Part shown: positions 16,219-24,013 of the stretch, in pieces
Layout of the letters: each line of letters begins with the position of its first letter
Numbering within the stretch: the stretch's first letter is position 1
Source: an uncultured Acetatifactor sp.
Lineage (GTDB): Bacteria > Bacillota > Clostridia > Lachnospirales > Lachnospiraceae
Direction: 5' to 3'
Assembly (NCBI GenBank): GCA_910577185.1
Contig: CAJTLR010000005.1
Location: 1-41,056, forward strand
DNA: 41,056 nucleotides
Made by a program: the position numbers and the translations under genes
The notes under the pieces: generated by a model
The model's database searches: none
The model's input: the letters and a program-made list of their open reading frames with translations, nothing else
What the model was told of the DNA's origin: nothing

Positions 16219-16291
16219 GCGATAGTGGCTCAGTTGGTAGAGCGCCACCTTGCCAAGGTGGAAACCGCGGGTTCGAGTCCCGTCTATCGCT
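16219..16291 (+). tRNA. tRNA-Gly (anticodon GCC)
   Basis: 73-nt cloverleaf with acceptor stem GCGATAG / CTATCGC and discriminator T. Anticodon stem CCACC/GGTGG encloses TTGCCAA, giving anticodon GCC. It lies 15 nt after the other tRNA-Gly, so both come from one transcript. Confidence 0.96.
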
Positions 16292-16295
16292 TTTC

Positions 16296-16331
16296 AAAAA
16301 AGGAAATCCTTTGAAAGGATTTCCTTTTTTT
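16296..16331 (+). terminator. Terminator of the tRNA-Gly operon
   Basis: A long A/T-flanked stem: aaaggaaatccttt and gaaaggatttccttt pair almost perfectly, then a T-run. Repeat copy 2 begins in its T-tract. Confidence 0.9.
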
Positions 16332-16423
16332 ATGCGCAGGGGCGCGTAAGGAAATTAGCAGCGAAAGCTGCACGCGCCCCGCGCGGCGAGTAGTGGAGAA
16401 GAGCATTCCCCTACTCGATTGCA
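16330..16423 (+). repeat. Bulged-hairpin repeat, copy 2
   Basis: Core at 16339-16380: ggggcgcgt / acgcgcccc perfect 9-bp stem, one-sided bulge aaggaaatta, inner stem gcagc / gctgc with a gaaa tetraloop. It is followed by gcgcggcgagtagtggaga and tail, as in copy 1. Relative to copy 1 both stems differ on both sides in ways that keep pairing. Confidence 0.8.
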
Positions 16424-16426
16424 TCC

Positions 16427-16468
16427 GGGGCGTGTAAGGAAATTAGCAGCGAAAGCTGCACGCGCCCT
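16427..16468 (+). repeat. Bulged-hairpin repeat, copy 3 (core only)
   Basis: Core ggggcgtgt / acgcgccct with the same bulge aaggaaatta and the same gcagc-gaaa-gctgc hairpin as copy 2. Outer pairing uses G-U wobbles at two positions. The tail seen after copies 1 and 2 is absent. Confidence 0.75.
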
Positions 16469-16513
16469 GCGTGGAGAACCTTGTTATGCGCAAAAGGCTG
16501 AGGGAAAATGAGG

Positions 16514-16625
16514 GGGAAGATTGAAAATTAAAATTTTCAATCGCGAGATTTGTGTCTGCGCGCTGCAAAGCCATACATGGCTTGCCACAAACTCGAGATG
16601 CGCAAAAAGCAGCAGGGAAATGAGG
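16514..16625 (+). repeat. Palindromic repeat shared with the mtnN leader, copy 1
   Basis: Begins with the 24-nt palindrome at 16519-16542 (gattgaaaatt, 2-nt centre, aattttcaatc). Then gagatttgtg (16545-16554) pairs imperfectly with cacaaactc around an inner hairpin agccat / atggct (16570-16583). It ends in gcaaaa...gcag and a purine-rich gggaaatgaggggg. The reverse complement of 24724-24819 matches throughout except for the inner hairpin. Related purine-rich motifs also occur just before it at 16487-16515. No gene is seen in 16292-16630. Confidence 0.75.
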
Positions 16626-16630
16626 GGGAG

Positions 16631-18079
16631 CTATGAATGGGGCTTTCCCCGGTCCCATACCCGGGAGGGCTGGGCTTTGGGGGTGGGATCCCGGAACAGC
16701 AACCGGCCCAGGGCTTTTCCGTGAAAGGGAAACAGCGGCCAGAAGTAGCTGTATCCCCCGAAGGTGGGGGTGGTTGCCACGGATACCAGTACCAGTGCCA
16801 GGCAGGCAAGAAAGCCGGGAAGCGCCCCCAGGCCGGCAGCCAGAATCAGGAGAATCCGGTATAGCCGGATGGCATCGCTGAATTCGGTATCCGTGATGGC
16901 CAGGGAGGCAAGCAGGGTCACGGCGGCGTAGAAGAGAACATCCACGGAGGCCCAGTTTAACGTAACGGCAATGTCACCGATAATCAGGCCGCCTACGATG
17001 GACAGGGAGCCGGAAAACTTACCGGAACTTAAAGAAGAGGAATATTTGAACAAATCCAGCAGAAATTCTACCGCCAGAACATAAAAAAGCAGACGCTGTG
17101 GCGTGAGCCCTTCTTCGGATAGGAGACCTGCCTCCAGGGCAAAATCCGGATAGTGGGCGGTTGCCAGCAAAAATAAAGGCAGCAGCAGGAGGCTTACCGG
17201 AATGCAGAAGAAGCGCACCATGCGGAAGTAGGTGCCCACGGCGGGACTTTTGTAATAATCTTCAGGAGACTGGGTGAACTGGAATATGGTGCAGGGAAGA
17301 ATCAGCACCAGGGGGGAGTTGTCCACCAGTATCAGGATGTGTCCCTCCAGCAGATAGCTGCAGGCCACATCGGGACGTTCCGTCATCTGGATGCAGGGAA
17401 GGGGATTCCACCATCGTTTGTGCAGAAGCAGTTCTTCCAGGCTCCTGGCTCCCATGGTGAGGGAAGTAACCTGAAGGGAATCCACGGCCCGGCTTAGTTT
17501 TTCCAGTAATTCAGGACTGACGTTTTTTTCCAGATAAGCGATGGCCACATCCGTTTTGCTGGCAGTTCCCACGGAATGCATGGCAAAAACCAGGTCGGTG
17601 GAGCGTACCCGGCGCCGGATCAGATTGGCATTGAAAAGTAGTGTTTCCACAAAACCGTCCCTGGCGCCCCTGGTGACCCGCTCCAGGTCAGGTTCTGCAA
17701 TGCTTCTGGCGGGATATGTGCGCACATCGATGAGGATGGCCTGGTCAAAGCCGTCAATAAACAGCGCGGAAGGGCCGCTGAGCACATTGCGGAGAATATC
17801 ATCCCAGGAACCGGTAAGGGAAGCCTGCGCATAGCCTATTTTGCTGTTCATGTACTGCAGGATGTCGGTCACACTGTCATCCTGCATGTAAAGGGGATTC
17901 TGCAGATCGGAGATAATCTGCTGGAGAATCTCTGTTTTGCAGAATCCGTTGACCCCCAGGAAAAAGGCCTTTGTCCTGCCCAGGTTCAGATCCCTTGTCA
18001 TCAGGTCAAAGCTGGTGTCCAGAGGCAGTATTTCTTTCAGATAATGTATATTTTCGTCTAAAACAGGAGATAAAGTCAT
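16631..18079 (-). CDS. spoVAF: Stage V sporulation protein AF (GerA family)
   Basis: 482 residues, typical of SpoVAF. The signature DVRTYPARSIAEPDLERV, then TRGARDGFVETLLFNANLIRRRVR, separates SpoVAF from germinant receptor A subunits, which have a RGPREGF-type motif. The N-terminal half is soluble; the C-terminal part has membrane segments near 288-308, 326-345, 350-395 and 405-435. SpoVAF sits in the spore inner membrane and affects dipicolinate channel opening in germination. ATG 18079 is preferred to GTG 18091 because GTGAGG is well spaced from it. It lies about 100 nt downstream of ytaF, so sporulation-controlled cotranscription is likely. No spoVAA-AE genes are present here. Confidence 0.82.
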   Translation of the reverse strand: MTLSPVLDENIHYLKEILPLDTSFDLMTRDLNLGRTKAFFLGVNGFCKTEILQQIISDLQNPLYMQDDSVTDILQYMNSKIGYAQASLTGSWDDILRNVLSGPSALFIDGFDQAILIDVRTYPARSIAEPDLERVTRGARDGFVETLLFNANLIRRRVRSTDLVFAMHSVGTASKTDVAIAYLEKNVSPELLEKLSRAVDSLQVTSLTMGARSLEELLLHKRWWNPLPCIQMTERPDVACSYLLEGHILILVDNSPLVLILPCTIFQFTQSPEDYYKSPAVGTYFRMVRFFCIPVSLLLLPLFLLATAHYPDFALEAGLLSEEGLTPQRLLFYVLAVEFLLDLFKYSSSLSSGKFSGSLSIVGGLIIGDIAVTLNWASVDVLFYAAVTLLASLAITDTEFSDAIRLYRILLILAAGLGALPGFLACLALVLVSVATTPTFGGYSYFWPLFPFHGKALGRLLFRDPTPKAQPSRVWDRGKPHS

Positions 18080-18178
18080 AGTGTTCCTCACTTTTTTCGA
18101 TTGGTATTTATACTTTTTCCTATTTTATCTGTTTTATACACAATACCCCGGTTCCGGGGGGAGGGCTGCACTCCGGTT

Positions 18179-18781
18179 TTACCAGAAAAACTGTACCACA
18201 CCCAGTCCTATCAGAAGAATGCCGGAAAGGGGATCCGCGGCGCGGCCTGCCAGCTGGAGGGCGGGCGTGCCGCCCAGACGGTTGCCGGAAAAAAGGAACA
18301 GCACGGAGCAGGCCAGGGTGGCAACGGCAGTGGGAAGGAGAGCCAGCCCTGCCAGGCTTGCGCTGAGTCCTGCGCTCAGATTGTTCAGTGAGAGCGTCAG
18401 GCTCAGGGCAAATACTTCCGTCAGCTTCAGGCAGGATGGATGATCTTCGGCAGAGGTGAGCTCATATTCCCTGCGGCCGGGGGCCGGGGATGATATTTTG
18501 TTCCGCCTGCTCCGCAGAAGGGCAGCAGTCCATTTTGCAATATAATATAGTCCCAGGACAATCAGGATCAGACTGCCGGCATAATTGCCGATAATGTCCG
18601 GCAGGAGGGCTGACAGCCGGTGCCCCAGTCCCACGGAAAGGCAGGTTCCCAGAAGCGTGACCAGGCTGATAATCAGGTTCTGCCAGAGCCGGATACGGAT
18701 TTGCCGGATGCCGTAGCTGACTCCTACCAGCAGGGCATCCAGACTGGCTGAAATTCCAAACAGGAGAGAAGCGATATACAT
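18179..18781 (-). CDS. ytaF: Sporulation membrane protein YtaF (MntP-like)
   Basis: 200 residues with about six transmembrane helices in two related halves. The N-terminus GISASLDALLVGVSYGIRQIRI is the family's metal-site helix (Asp in SxDA), and the second half has SLTLSLNNLSAGLSASLAG. It belongs to the MntP/YtaF branch of small manganese-efflux-like proteins; YtaF members are found in endospore formers and are expected in sporulating cells. A cytoplasmic loop near residues 85-115 is rich in Arg/Ser. Start ATG follows AGGGAGA. Upstream there is a possible forespore-type promoter. Confidence 0.85.
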   Translation of the reverse strand: MYIASLLFGISASLDALLVGVSYGIRQIRIRLWQNLIISLVTLLGTCLSVGLGHRLSALLPDIIGNYAGSLILIVLGLYYIAKWTAALLRSRRNKISSPAPGRREYELTSAEDHPSCLKLTEVFALSLTLSLNNLSAGLSASLAGLALLPTAVATLACSVLFLFSGNRLGGTPALQLAGRAADPLSGILLIGLGVVQFFW

Positions 18782-18795
18782 GGAAATTCTCCCTG

Positions 18796-18823
18796 TAATA
18801 TTTAAAGTTTATTTACTATATTC
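18796..18823 (-). promoter_or_regulatory. Possible SigG/SigF-type promoter of ytaF
   Basis: On the minus strand GAATA (18819-18823) and ATATTA (18796-18801) are 17 bp apart, resembling the GMATR / CATAHTA pattern of forespore sigma factors. Weak evidence, but it fits the sporulation genes downstream. Confidence 0.35.
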
Positions 18824-18854
18824 CGAAGAAGAAAAAGGGTGTTGTTTTTTGGGG

Positions 18855-19081
18855 AATCATGGTACAATGTTGACACAGAAGGACATTGTGTCAACTGCTG
18901 ATTCCATGTGCGCTGATGCGCACAGAATCATGGTACAATGATCTTATTCCGGAAAGGAAGAGGCCGAATGGCCATGAATACCATGATTGGTTTGTAATCA
19001 TGGTACAATGTTGACACAGAAGTACATCGTGTCAACTATTGATTCCATGTGCGCCGATGCGCGCAAAATTATGCTTCAATG
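18855..19081. repeat. 70-71 bp periodic array upstream of ywlG
   Basis: The 15-mer aatcatggtacaatg occurs at 18855, 18926 and 18996, with a degenerate copy (aattatgcttcaatg) at 19067: steps of 71, 70 and 71 bp. The intervals alternate in content. Intervals 1 and 3 are nearly identical and each holds two hairpins (gttgacaca/tgtgtcaac with loop, then gtgcgc/gcgcac or gcgc/gcgc). Interval 2 is unrelated and holds aggcc-atgg-ccat-ggttt (18961-18993). No open reading frame fits. The array occupies most of the ytaF-ywlG spacer. Confidence 0.75.
18961..18993 (+). repeat. AGGCC-ATGG hairpin element, copy 1
   Basis: aggcc (18961-18965) pairs with ggttt (18989-18993) using G-U wobbles, and atgg (18968-18971) pairs with ccat (18981-18984) around ccatgaata. 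The same element, with Watson-Crick outer pairs, lies at 32249-32281. Confidence 0.6.
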
Positions 19082-19153
19082 ACTTTGTAAAAGAAAACAG
19101 GTTAGCCAAATAAACTGCCGGACAAAAGGAAGGCAGAAGGAGGTGTGTGAAAA

Positions 19154-19702
19154 ATGAAGGAGATCAGGGAAAGCGCGTACAAAGCGGTGCGGGAACTTTT
19201 GGAAGCCGCCGGGCTGGAGAAGGGGGATATCCTTGTGGTTGGATGCTCCACCAGTGAAGTGGCAGGGGCGGGTATCGGCAGTCAATCCAGCCCGGAACTG
19301 GCGGAAGCGTTGTTTGCCGGGGTATACCAGGCGGTCCGGGAAGCGGAAATATGGCTGGCAGCGCAGTGCTGCGAGCATTTGAACCGGGCGCTGATACTGG
19401 AGAAGGAAGCCGCCGTGCGGTACGGCTATGAGATTGTGAATGTGGTGCCGCAGCCGAAAGCCGGGGGTTCTTTTGCCACGGCGGCATACAGGGCCTTTGC
19501 ACAGCCTGCGGCGGTGGAGCACATCAGGGCTTGTGCGGGAATGGATATCGGGGATACTTTGATCGGAATGCATTTAAAGGATGTGGCAGTGCCGGTGCGG
19601 ATTCCCACAAAAGCAATCGGGGAGGCACATGTGGTCTGTGCCCGGACCAGACCGAAATTTATAGGGGGAATCAGGGCCGTATATGATAAAAACGCCATGT
19701 GA
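19154..19702 (+). CDS. ywlG: UPF0340 / TIGR01440 family protein (YwlG)
   Basis: 182 residues matching the YwlG family over full length: KGDILVVGCSTSEVAG, AAQCCEHLNRALILE, VVPQPKAGGSFATAAY, GDTLIGMHLKDVAVPV and ARTRPKFIGGIRAVY. The CC in AAQCCEHLNRA and the SFATA segment are invariant-looking. The fold resembles thioester- or CoA-binding proteins, but the role is unknown. Start ATG follows GGAGGTGTG. Its stop codon lies inside the palindromic terminator shared with murG. Confidence 0.9.
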   Translation: MKEIRESAYKAVRELLEAAGLEKGDILVVGCSTSEVAGAGIGSQSSPELAEALFAGVYQAVREAEIWLAAQCCEHLNRALILEKEAAVRYGYEIVNVVPQPKAGGSFATAAYRAFAQPAAVEHIRACAGMDIGDTLIGMHLKDVAVPVRIPTKAIGEAHVVCARTRPKFIGGIRAVYDKNAM

Positions 19703-19724
19703 CACATGTGTCATATGGCGTTTT
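19689..19724. terminator. Palindromic bidirectional terminator between ywlG and murG
   Basis: An 18-pair inverted repeat with one G-U, centred at 19706/19707, with outer runs aaaa and tttt. The ywlG stop codon (19700-19702) is inside the stem. It serves both convergent genes; murG stops at 19730. Confidence 0.85.
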
Positions 19725-19729
19725 CCGAT

Positions 19730-20800
19730 TCAGCTTTTTACTGTCTGCTCTTCAATCAGGCGCATTATGGTGCGGATGGAATCCATCTGCCCGCTGTCGT
19801 TCATGGCGTCCCGGAAGGTCTGCCTTGAAAAATATAATTCGTGCACCTTATCCACCAGCAGATCAGTGGTCAGATCATCCTCATGGATGACTATGGAAAA
19901 GCCCTGGGATTCAAAGGACCTGGCGTTGAGAAGCTGGTCCCCGCGGCTGCTGGACGCAGGAAGGGGAATCAGGATATTGGGTTTCTTCAAGGCCAGAAGC
20001 TCGCAGATGGCATTGGCGCCGGCACGGGAAATCACCAGATCCGCCATGGCAAATAAATCCTTCAGTTCGGCTTTGACGTATTCAAATTGCTTATAACCGG
20101 AGGTATTCAGGAGCAGATTGTCTATTTTGTCCTTGCCGCACAGATGAACTACCTGGAAATCCGTCAGCAGACTGGGAAGCGCGGCCCGGATGGCTTTATT
20201 GACATTGGCGGCGCCAAGACTTCCTCCGATCACCATGATGACGGGGGTATTGGCGCTGAAGCCGCACATGTTGAGCCCGGCCACCTTGTTTCCCTGGGCC
20301 AGCTCCGCACGGATGGGAGATCCGGTCAGCACGGCCTTGTTTTCGGGAAGCTGTTTCAGGGTTTCCGGAAAATTGCAGCACACTTTTCTGGCTGCGGGAA
20401 TACACATCTTATTGGCCAGTCCGGGCGTCATGTCGGATTCGTGGATAATGCAGGGAATTCCCAGGGAAGCGCCCGCACGCACCACAGGGACAGAGACAAA
20501 TCCGCCCTTTGAAAAAATCACATCCGGCCGGTAGTCCTTCAGGAATTTTCTGGCTTCCGAAAAGCCCTTGATGACACGGAAGGGATCCGTCAAATTTTTC
20601 AGATCCAGATAACGGCGGAATTTTCCTGTGGAAATCCCCACATACGGCAACTCAAAGTCACTGATGAGCTTCTTCTCAATTCCGTCATAGGAACCCATAT
20701 ATGTGATTTCGTATCCGGCATTTTTTAAGGATGGAAGCAATGCAATATTGGGGGTAACGTGTCCGGCGCTGCCCCCGCCTGTCAAAACTATTTTTTTCAT
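19730..20800 (-). CDS. murG: UDP-GlcNAc:lipid I GlcNAc transferase MurG
   Basis: 356 residues, GT-B fold. The N-terminal GGGSAGHVTPN loop binds lipid I, IIHESDMTPGLANK is the Firmicute variant of the MurG signature, and MVIGGSLGAANVN with SRAGANAICELLALKKPNILIPLP forms the UDP-GlcNAc site. It makes lipid II at the inner face of the membrane. ATG 20800 follows GAAAGG; the longer frame from 20887 is rejected because it would precede the canonical MKKIVLTGGG start. It is transcribed apart from any other cell-wall gene. The small TSCPD gene lies just upstream, with its stop at 20826. Confidence 0.95.
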   Translation of the reverse strand: MKKIVLTGGGSAGHVTPNIALLPSLKNAGYEITYMGSYDGIEKKLISDFELPYVGISTGKFRRYLDLKNLTDPFRVIKGFSEARKFLKDYRPDVIFSKGGFVSVPVVRAGASLGIPCIIHESDMTPGLANKMCIPAARKVCCNFPETLKQLPENKAVLTGSPIRAELAQGNKVAGLNMCGFSANTPVIMVIGGSLGAANVNKAIRAALPSLLTDFQVVHLCGKDKIDNLLLNTSGYKQFEYVKAELKDLFAMADLVISRAGANAICELLALKKPNILIPLPASSSRGDQLLNARSFESQGFSIVIHEDDLTTDLLVDKVHELYFSRQTFRDAMNDSGQMDSIRTIMRLIEEQTVKS

Positions 20801-20825
20801 AATGAGCCTTTCAAAAGTTACACTG

Positions 20826-21074
20826 CTATGAAAGCATTTGTTCAAGGGCGATTGCCAGCTGGTCAGGGCAGGAAGTGGGTTTTGCACCGCAGCGAATCCC
20901 TTTCAGCCTGGAAATGGCCTCTTCCGGCTTCATCCCTTTTACCAGTGCGCTGACTCCCTGGAGATTGCCATGGCAGCCCCCGGTAAATTTTACGGAATCT
21001 ATGACACCGTCCTTTAATTCAATTTGAATTTCCCTTGAACAAGTACCCTGTGTTGTGTATTTCAGTGAATCCAT
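20826..21074 (-). CDS. TSCPD-domain protein, TIGR03905 family
   Basis: 82 residues. CSREIQIELKDGVIDSVKFTGGCHGNLQGVSALVKGM, then GIRCGAKPTSCPDQLA, which carries the TSCPD motif. The Cys pair resembles the C-terminal domain of class II (vitamin B12) ribonucleotide reductase, which may bind metal or act in redox exchange. The free-standing family is of unknown function. ATG 21074 is chosen because AAAGGAG is about 9 nt upstream; the ATG at 21083 is too close to it. Cotranscription with murG is likely. Confidence 0.85.
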   Translation of the reverse strand: MDSLKYTTQGTCSREIQIELKDGVIDSVKFTGGCHGNLQGVSALVKGMKPEEAISRLKGIRCGAKPTSCPDQLAIALEQMLS

Positions 21075-21335
21075 GAAATTCATCTCCTTTATGATTGACG
21101 TTACCGTATATTTTAACAGATATTTTTCTTTTCTGCAATCAAGGGAAGGAAATTTTTGCATGTCTTGTGGAATTTTTATCGGAAATGCCTGCATATTTTG
21201 CATTTCTTTGTCGGAAAAAAGGGGAAAATTACGATGGAAAATTCTGTAAACTTGTGATTTGATACGCTATACTAGACTTAAGGGATGTCTGAAAATGTTT
21301 CACGGTTTACAATTGTCATGAATAGGAGGCGCAAT

Positions 21336-22256
21336 ATGTTACGTGTATTTCAGGAGGAAAAGCTGATAACGATCTGCATGTTTGCTTTTTTGGGATGCAG
21401 TATCATCCTGCGGGTATTTCTTGGGATGTTGTACCGTAATATGATAAAGGAGACCGACAATATGGCTTCCACGAGAAACAGACTGTTAAAACAGTGTAAG
21501 ACAAAATTTGCCAGCTGTTACCAGCTGGGGAACGGGGTTGCAAATATTCCTGTCTTTGTGGACAAGTTTCTGAACCGTATGACTCTGGGGCATGTTTCCT
21601 TTGAGACACTTTACCATTTGTCCGGGCAGATGATGCTTCTGTCCGTGGTTTGTTCGGGAATCGGTGTGTGTAAGAGCATCATAGGGGGAAGAACCGTGGG
21701 GGAGGTGCTGCCGTTTTATATTGTCAGCTTTTTTGGGCTCTACGCGTATTTCAGCGTATCCACCGTGGTGGATGTGAGGGGAAAAAGAAGGATGCTGAAA
21801 ATAAACCTGGTGGATTATCTGGAAAATCATCTGTCCCCCCGCATCGAAGTGACCAGACAGGACATGGAAATGTTGTACGGGGAATCGGCTTTTGAAGAAA
21901 AACGGGATGTGGGAAGGCGGGGCAGAGGCGCCAGAAGCGGCAGGGGAAGAAGCCGCAGAAATGCGGGCACAAAGTCAGAGGTGCGCAGGACGGTGGAGCT
22001 GATGCCCATAGAAAGACTGGCGGTGGGCGGCGAGGACATGTCCGAAGAAGTGCTTGCACAGCCTGCGGAAGAGGCATTCACATCTCCCGTGCCTTCCGGG
22101 GAACAGGAAGCGCCGCTGCCGCCCCTGCCGCCCACATCTCCCGTGCTTCAGCCTCTCTCTCCGGGGCTGCCGCCTGCCGCGCCAAAGGAAGATGATCCGG
22201 CGGCGGTGACCGAAGAGGAACTGGAAGCCTTGCTGAAAGAGTTTCTGACTTCCTGA
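21336..22256 (+). CDS. Membrane protein of unknown function with a Pro-rich C-terminal tail
   Basis: 306 residues, not recognised. ATG 21336 is chosen because AGGAGG lies at 21324-21329; a start at 21285 lacks one. TM1 near residues 9-30, TM2 near 92-112, TM3 near 118-140. Between TM1 and TM2 is a hydrophilic domain with two Cys and a KFASCYQLGNGVANIP segment. After TM3 come a basic stretch (GRRGRGARSGRGRSRR) and an acidic and Pro-rich tail (PLPPLPPTSPV, PGLPPAAP) ending EELEALLKEFLTS. The layout suggests a bitopic scaffold with a disordered tail. No neighbour points to its task. Confidence 0.7.
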   Translation: MLRVFQEEKLITICMFAFLGCSIILRVFLGMLYRNMIKETDNMASTRNRLLKQCKTKFASCYQLGNGVANIPVFVDKFLNRMTLGHVSFETLYHLSGQMMLLSVVCSGIGVCKSIIGGRTVGEVLPFYIVSFFGLYAYFSVSTVVDVRGKRRMLKINLVDYLENHLSPRIEVTRQDMEMLYGESAFEEKRDVGRRGRGARSGRGRSRRNAGTKSEVRRTVELMPIERLAVGGEDMSEEVLAQPAEEAFTSPVPSGEQEAPLPPLPPTSPVLQPLSPGLPPAAPKEDDPAAVTEEELEALLKEFLTS

Positions 22257-22559
22257 CAAAATATTTCTTATAAAGCTTGAATTTGGGATATTTTTTTGCT
22301 AAACTGAATTTGCAGACGGGGCATAACTGCTTTCCCTGAAAATTGCGATATTCTTCCGGAATCCGGATCCCGGCCGGAAGATGCGGCGGGAGGCAGATAT
22401 CCGTTTTTTCCGGGTTTGCCTGCGGTCCGGCCGGGTGCGGACCTTGTTGTCAGCCCCATGCAGCATAGGAATCATAGCCTGCGGAGATTCTCCGCGGGCT
22501 TTTACAGTGTTTAGGGTGTCAGGAGTATTAAATTTCACACATTTTATCGGGGTATTTAT
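22257..22559. other. Non-coding spacer with GC-rich hairpins upstream of the dehydrogenase
   Basis: No gene seen. A hairpin at 22477-22499 (gcctgcggag / ctccgcgggc, followed by tttt) looks like a terminator or attenuator 56 nt before the dehydrogenase start. A second stem, ggtccg / cggacc, lies at 22424-22443. A long leader controlled by attenuation is possible; I cannot match it to a known riboswitch. Confidence 0.45.
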
Positions 22560-23519
22560 ATGAAAATTGTAATTCTGGAGAGAAACAGTGTAGGCAGGGA
22601 TGTGTCGGTGGACCGCATCGGTGAGCTGGGGGAGATGACGGTGTACGGGAATACTGTCACAAAGGAAGAAGTGCGGGAGCGGGTCAGGGACGCGGATATT
22701 GTGATTGCCAATAAGTCGCCCCTGGGGGAGGAAACCCTGAAGGATGCGCCCCGGGTGAAGCTGATCTGTGAATTTGCCACCGGATATGACAACTGTGACC
22801 TGGCATACTGCAGAAGCAGGAATATCAGGGTGGCCAATGTGAGGGATTACTGTACCGGCATGGTGGCACAGCACACTTTTACGCTGGCGCTTGCCCTGAG
22901 CCAGAAACTGTTTCATTATGACAGCTATGTCAAGTCCGGGGAATACAGCGCCCAGGACCGTTTTTCCAATTTTGACTTTCCTTTTTATGAGCTGGAGGGG
23001 AAAACCTGGGGAATTGTGGGGATGGGAAATATCGGCCGCCGTGTGGCCAAAACAGCCTCTTCGTTTGGCTGCCGGGTCATTTTTCATTCTGTCACCGGGA
23101 GAAGCACATGTACGGAATATCCCCGGGTGGATAAGGAAACACTGCTTCTGGAGAGTGATTTTTTATCCCTGCACTGTCCGCTCAGCGACATAAGCCGGAA
23201 TTTCATTGACGGCCCGGCCCTGAAAAAGATGAAAAAAAGTGCCATACTGATCAATGTGGCGAGAGGGCCGGTGGTGAATAATTCCGACTTGTATGAGGCG
23301 CTGACCGCAGGAGAGATCGCGGGAGCAGGTCTGGATGTAGTGGAAAAAGAGCCTCTGGAGCCCGGAAATCCCCTGAGCAGGATAAAGGACAGCAATCAGC
23401 TGATTATTACGCCGCACCTGGCATGGGCCAGTGTGGAGGCGCGGAAACGCTGTGTGGAGGAAGCCTATGAAAATATAGCCGCTTTCCTGAGAGGGGAAGA
23501 GAGGAACCTTATCGTGTAG
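22560..23519 (+). CDS. D-isomer-specific 2-hydroxyacid dehydrogenase
   Basis: 319 residues. NAD-binding motif GMGNIG near residue 153, and the catalytic triad expected for the family: Arg in NVARGP (about 235), Glu in VEKEP (about 264), His in TPHLAWAS (about 286). CEFATGYDNCDLAYCRSRNIRVANV is close to hydroxypyruvate/glycerate dehydrogenases. It reduces or oxidises a small 2-oxo/2-hydroxy acid; glycerate or D-lactate-type substrates are possible. The ribosome binding site is weak (CGGGG). The next gene starts 65 nt after its stop. Confidence 0.88.
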   Translation: MKIVILERNSVGRDVSVDRIGELGEMTVYGNTVTKEEVRERVRDADIVIANKSPLGEETLKDAPRVKLICEFATGYDNCDLAYCRSRNIRVANVRDYCTGMVAQHTFTLALALSQKLFHYDSYVKSGEYSAQDRFSNFDFPFYELEGKTWGIVGMGNIGRRVAKTASSFGCRVIFHSVTGRSTCTEYPRVDKETLLLESDFLSLHCPLSDISRNFIDGPALKKMKKSAILINVARGPVVNNSDLYEALTAGEIAGAGLDVVEKEPLEPGNPLSRIKDSNQLIITPHLAWASVEARKRCVEEAYENIAAFLRGEERNLIV

Positions 23520-23584
23520 GCGCGCGGCAAAGAGCGCCGCGGCAGGATCCGGACGGATAAACGGCGGCGGACAAGGAGGTACCG

Positions 23585-24013
23585 ATGATAGAGAAGATCA
23601 GGGAACTATGTAAAAAATATGAAGAGATTATTGCCTATCTGATAGTGGGAGTGATGACGACAGTGGTATCCCTGGGGGCGAAGTTTATCGCCAACGCCCT
23701 GCTGTTCGGCAATACGATGTATCCCACGCCCTTTGAAAATACGGTTCTCAGCACCATAAACTGGGTCACGGGAGTCATATTTGCGTTTTTTACCAATCGG
23801 AAATTCGTATTTAAGAGCACAGAACCCATGTGGAAGGAAGCCCCCAAATTCGTGCTTTCCAGGGTGTCCACATGGATTCTGGATATTGTGGTGATGCAGG
23901 TATTTACGGCTTTGAATATAAATCTTGTGGTGGCTACATTCATTGCCGCCGTGCTGGTGACCATAGCAAACTATGTGTTCAGCAAACTGTTTGTGTTCAA
24001 TCACAAGAAATAG
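23585..24013 (+). CDS. GtrA-family membrane protein
   Basis: 142 residues with four transmembrane helices (about 16-38, 52-74, 87-108, 115-135). The start of TM1, IAYLIVGVMTTVVSLGAKF, and FFTNRKFVFKS after TM2 are typical of GtrA/DPMS-like proteins, thought to flip or position lipid-linked sugars for cell-wall glycosylation. Start ATG follows AAGGAGG. Its last 17 bp overlap the end of mtnN on the other strand. It may follow the dehydrogenase gene on one transcript. Confidence 0.88.
   Translation: MIEKIRELCKKYEEIIAYLIVGVMTTVVSLGAKFIANALLFGNTMYPTPFENTVLSTINWVTGVIFAFFTNRKFVFKSTEPMWKEAPKFVLSRVSTWILDIVVMQVFTALNINLVVATFIAAVLVTIANYVFSKLFVFNHKK

Noticed and set aside
18855..19081. Possible CRISPR array
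   Set aside because: Only three intervals, two of them the same, a 15-bp repeat and no cas genes.
22257..22559. Possible riboswitch or T-box upstream of the dehydrogenase
   Set aside because: There is an attenuator-like hairpin but I cannot find a T-box motif or any known aptamer core.
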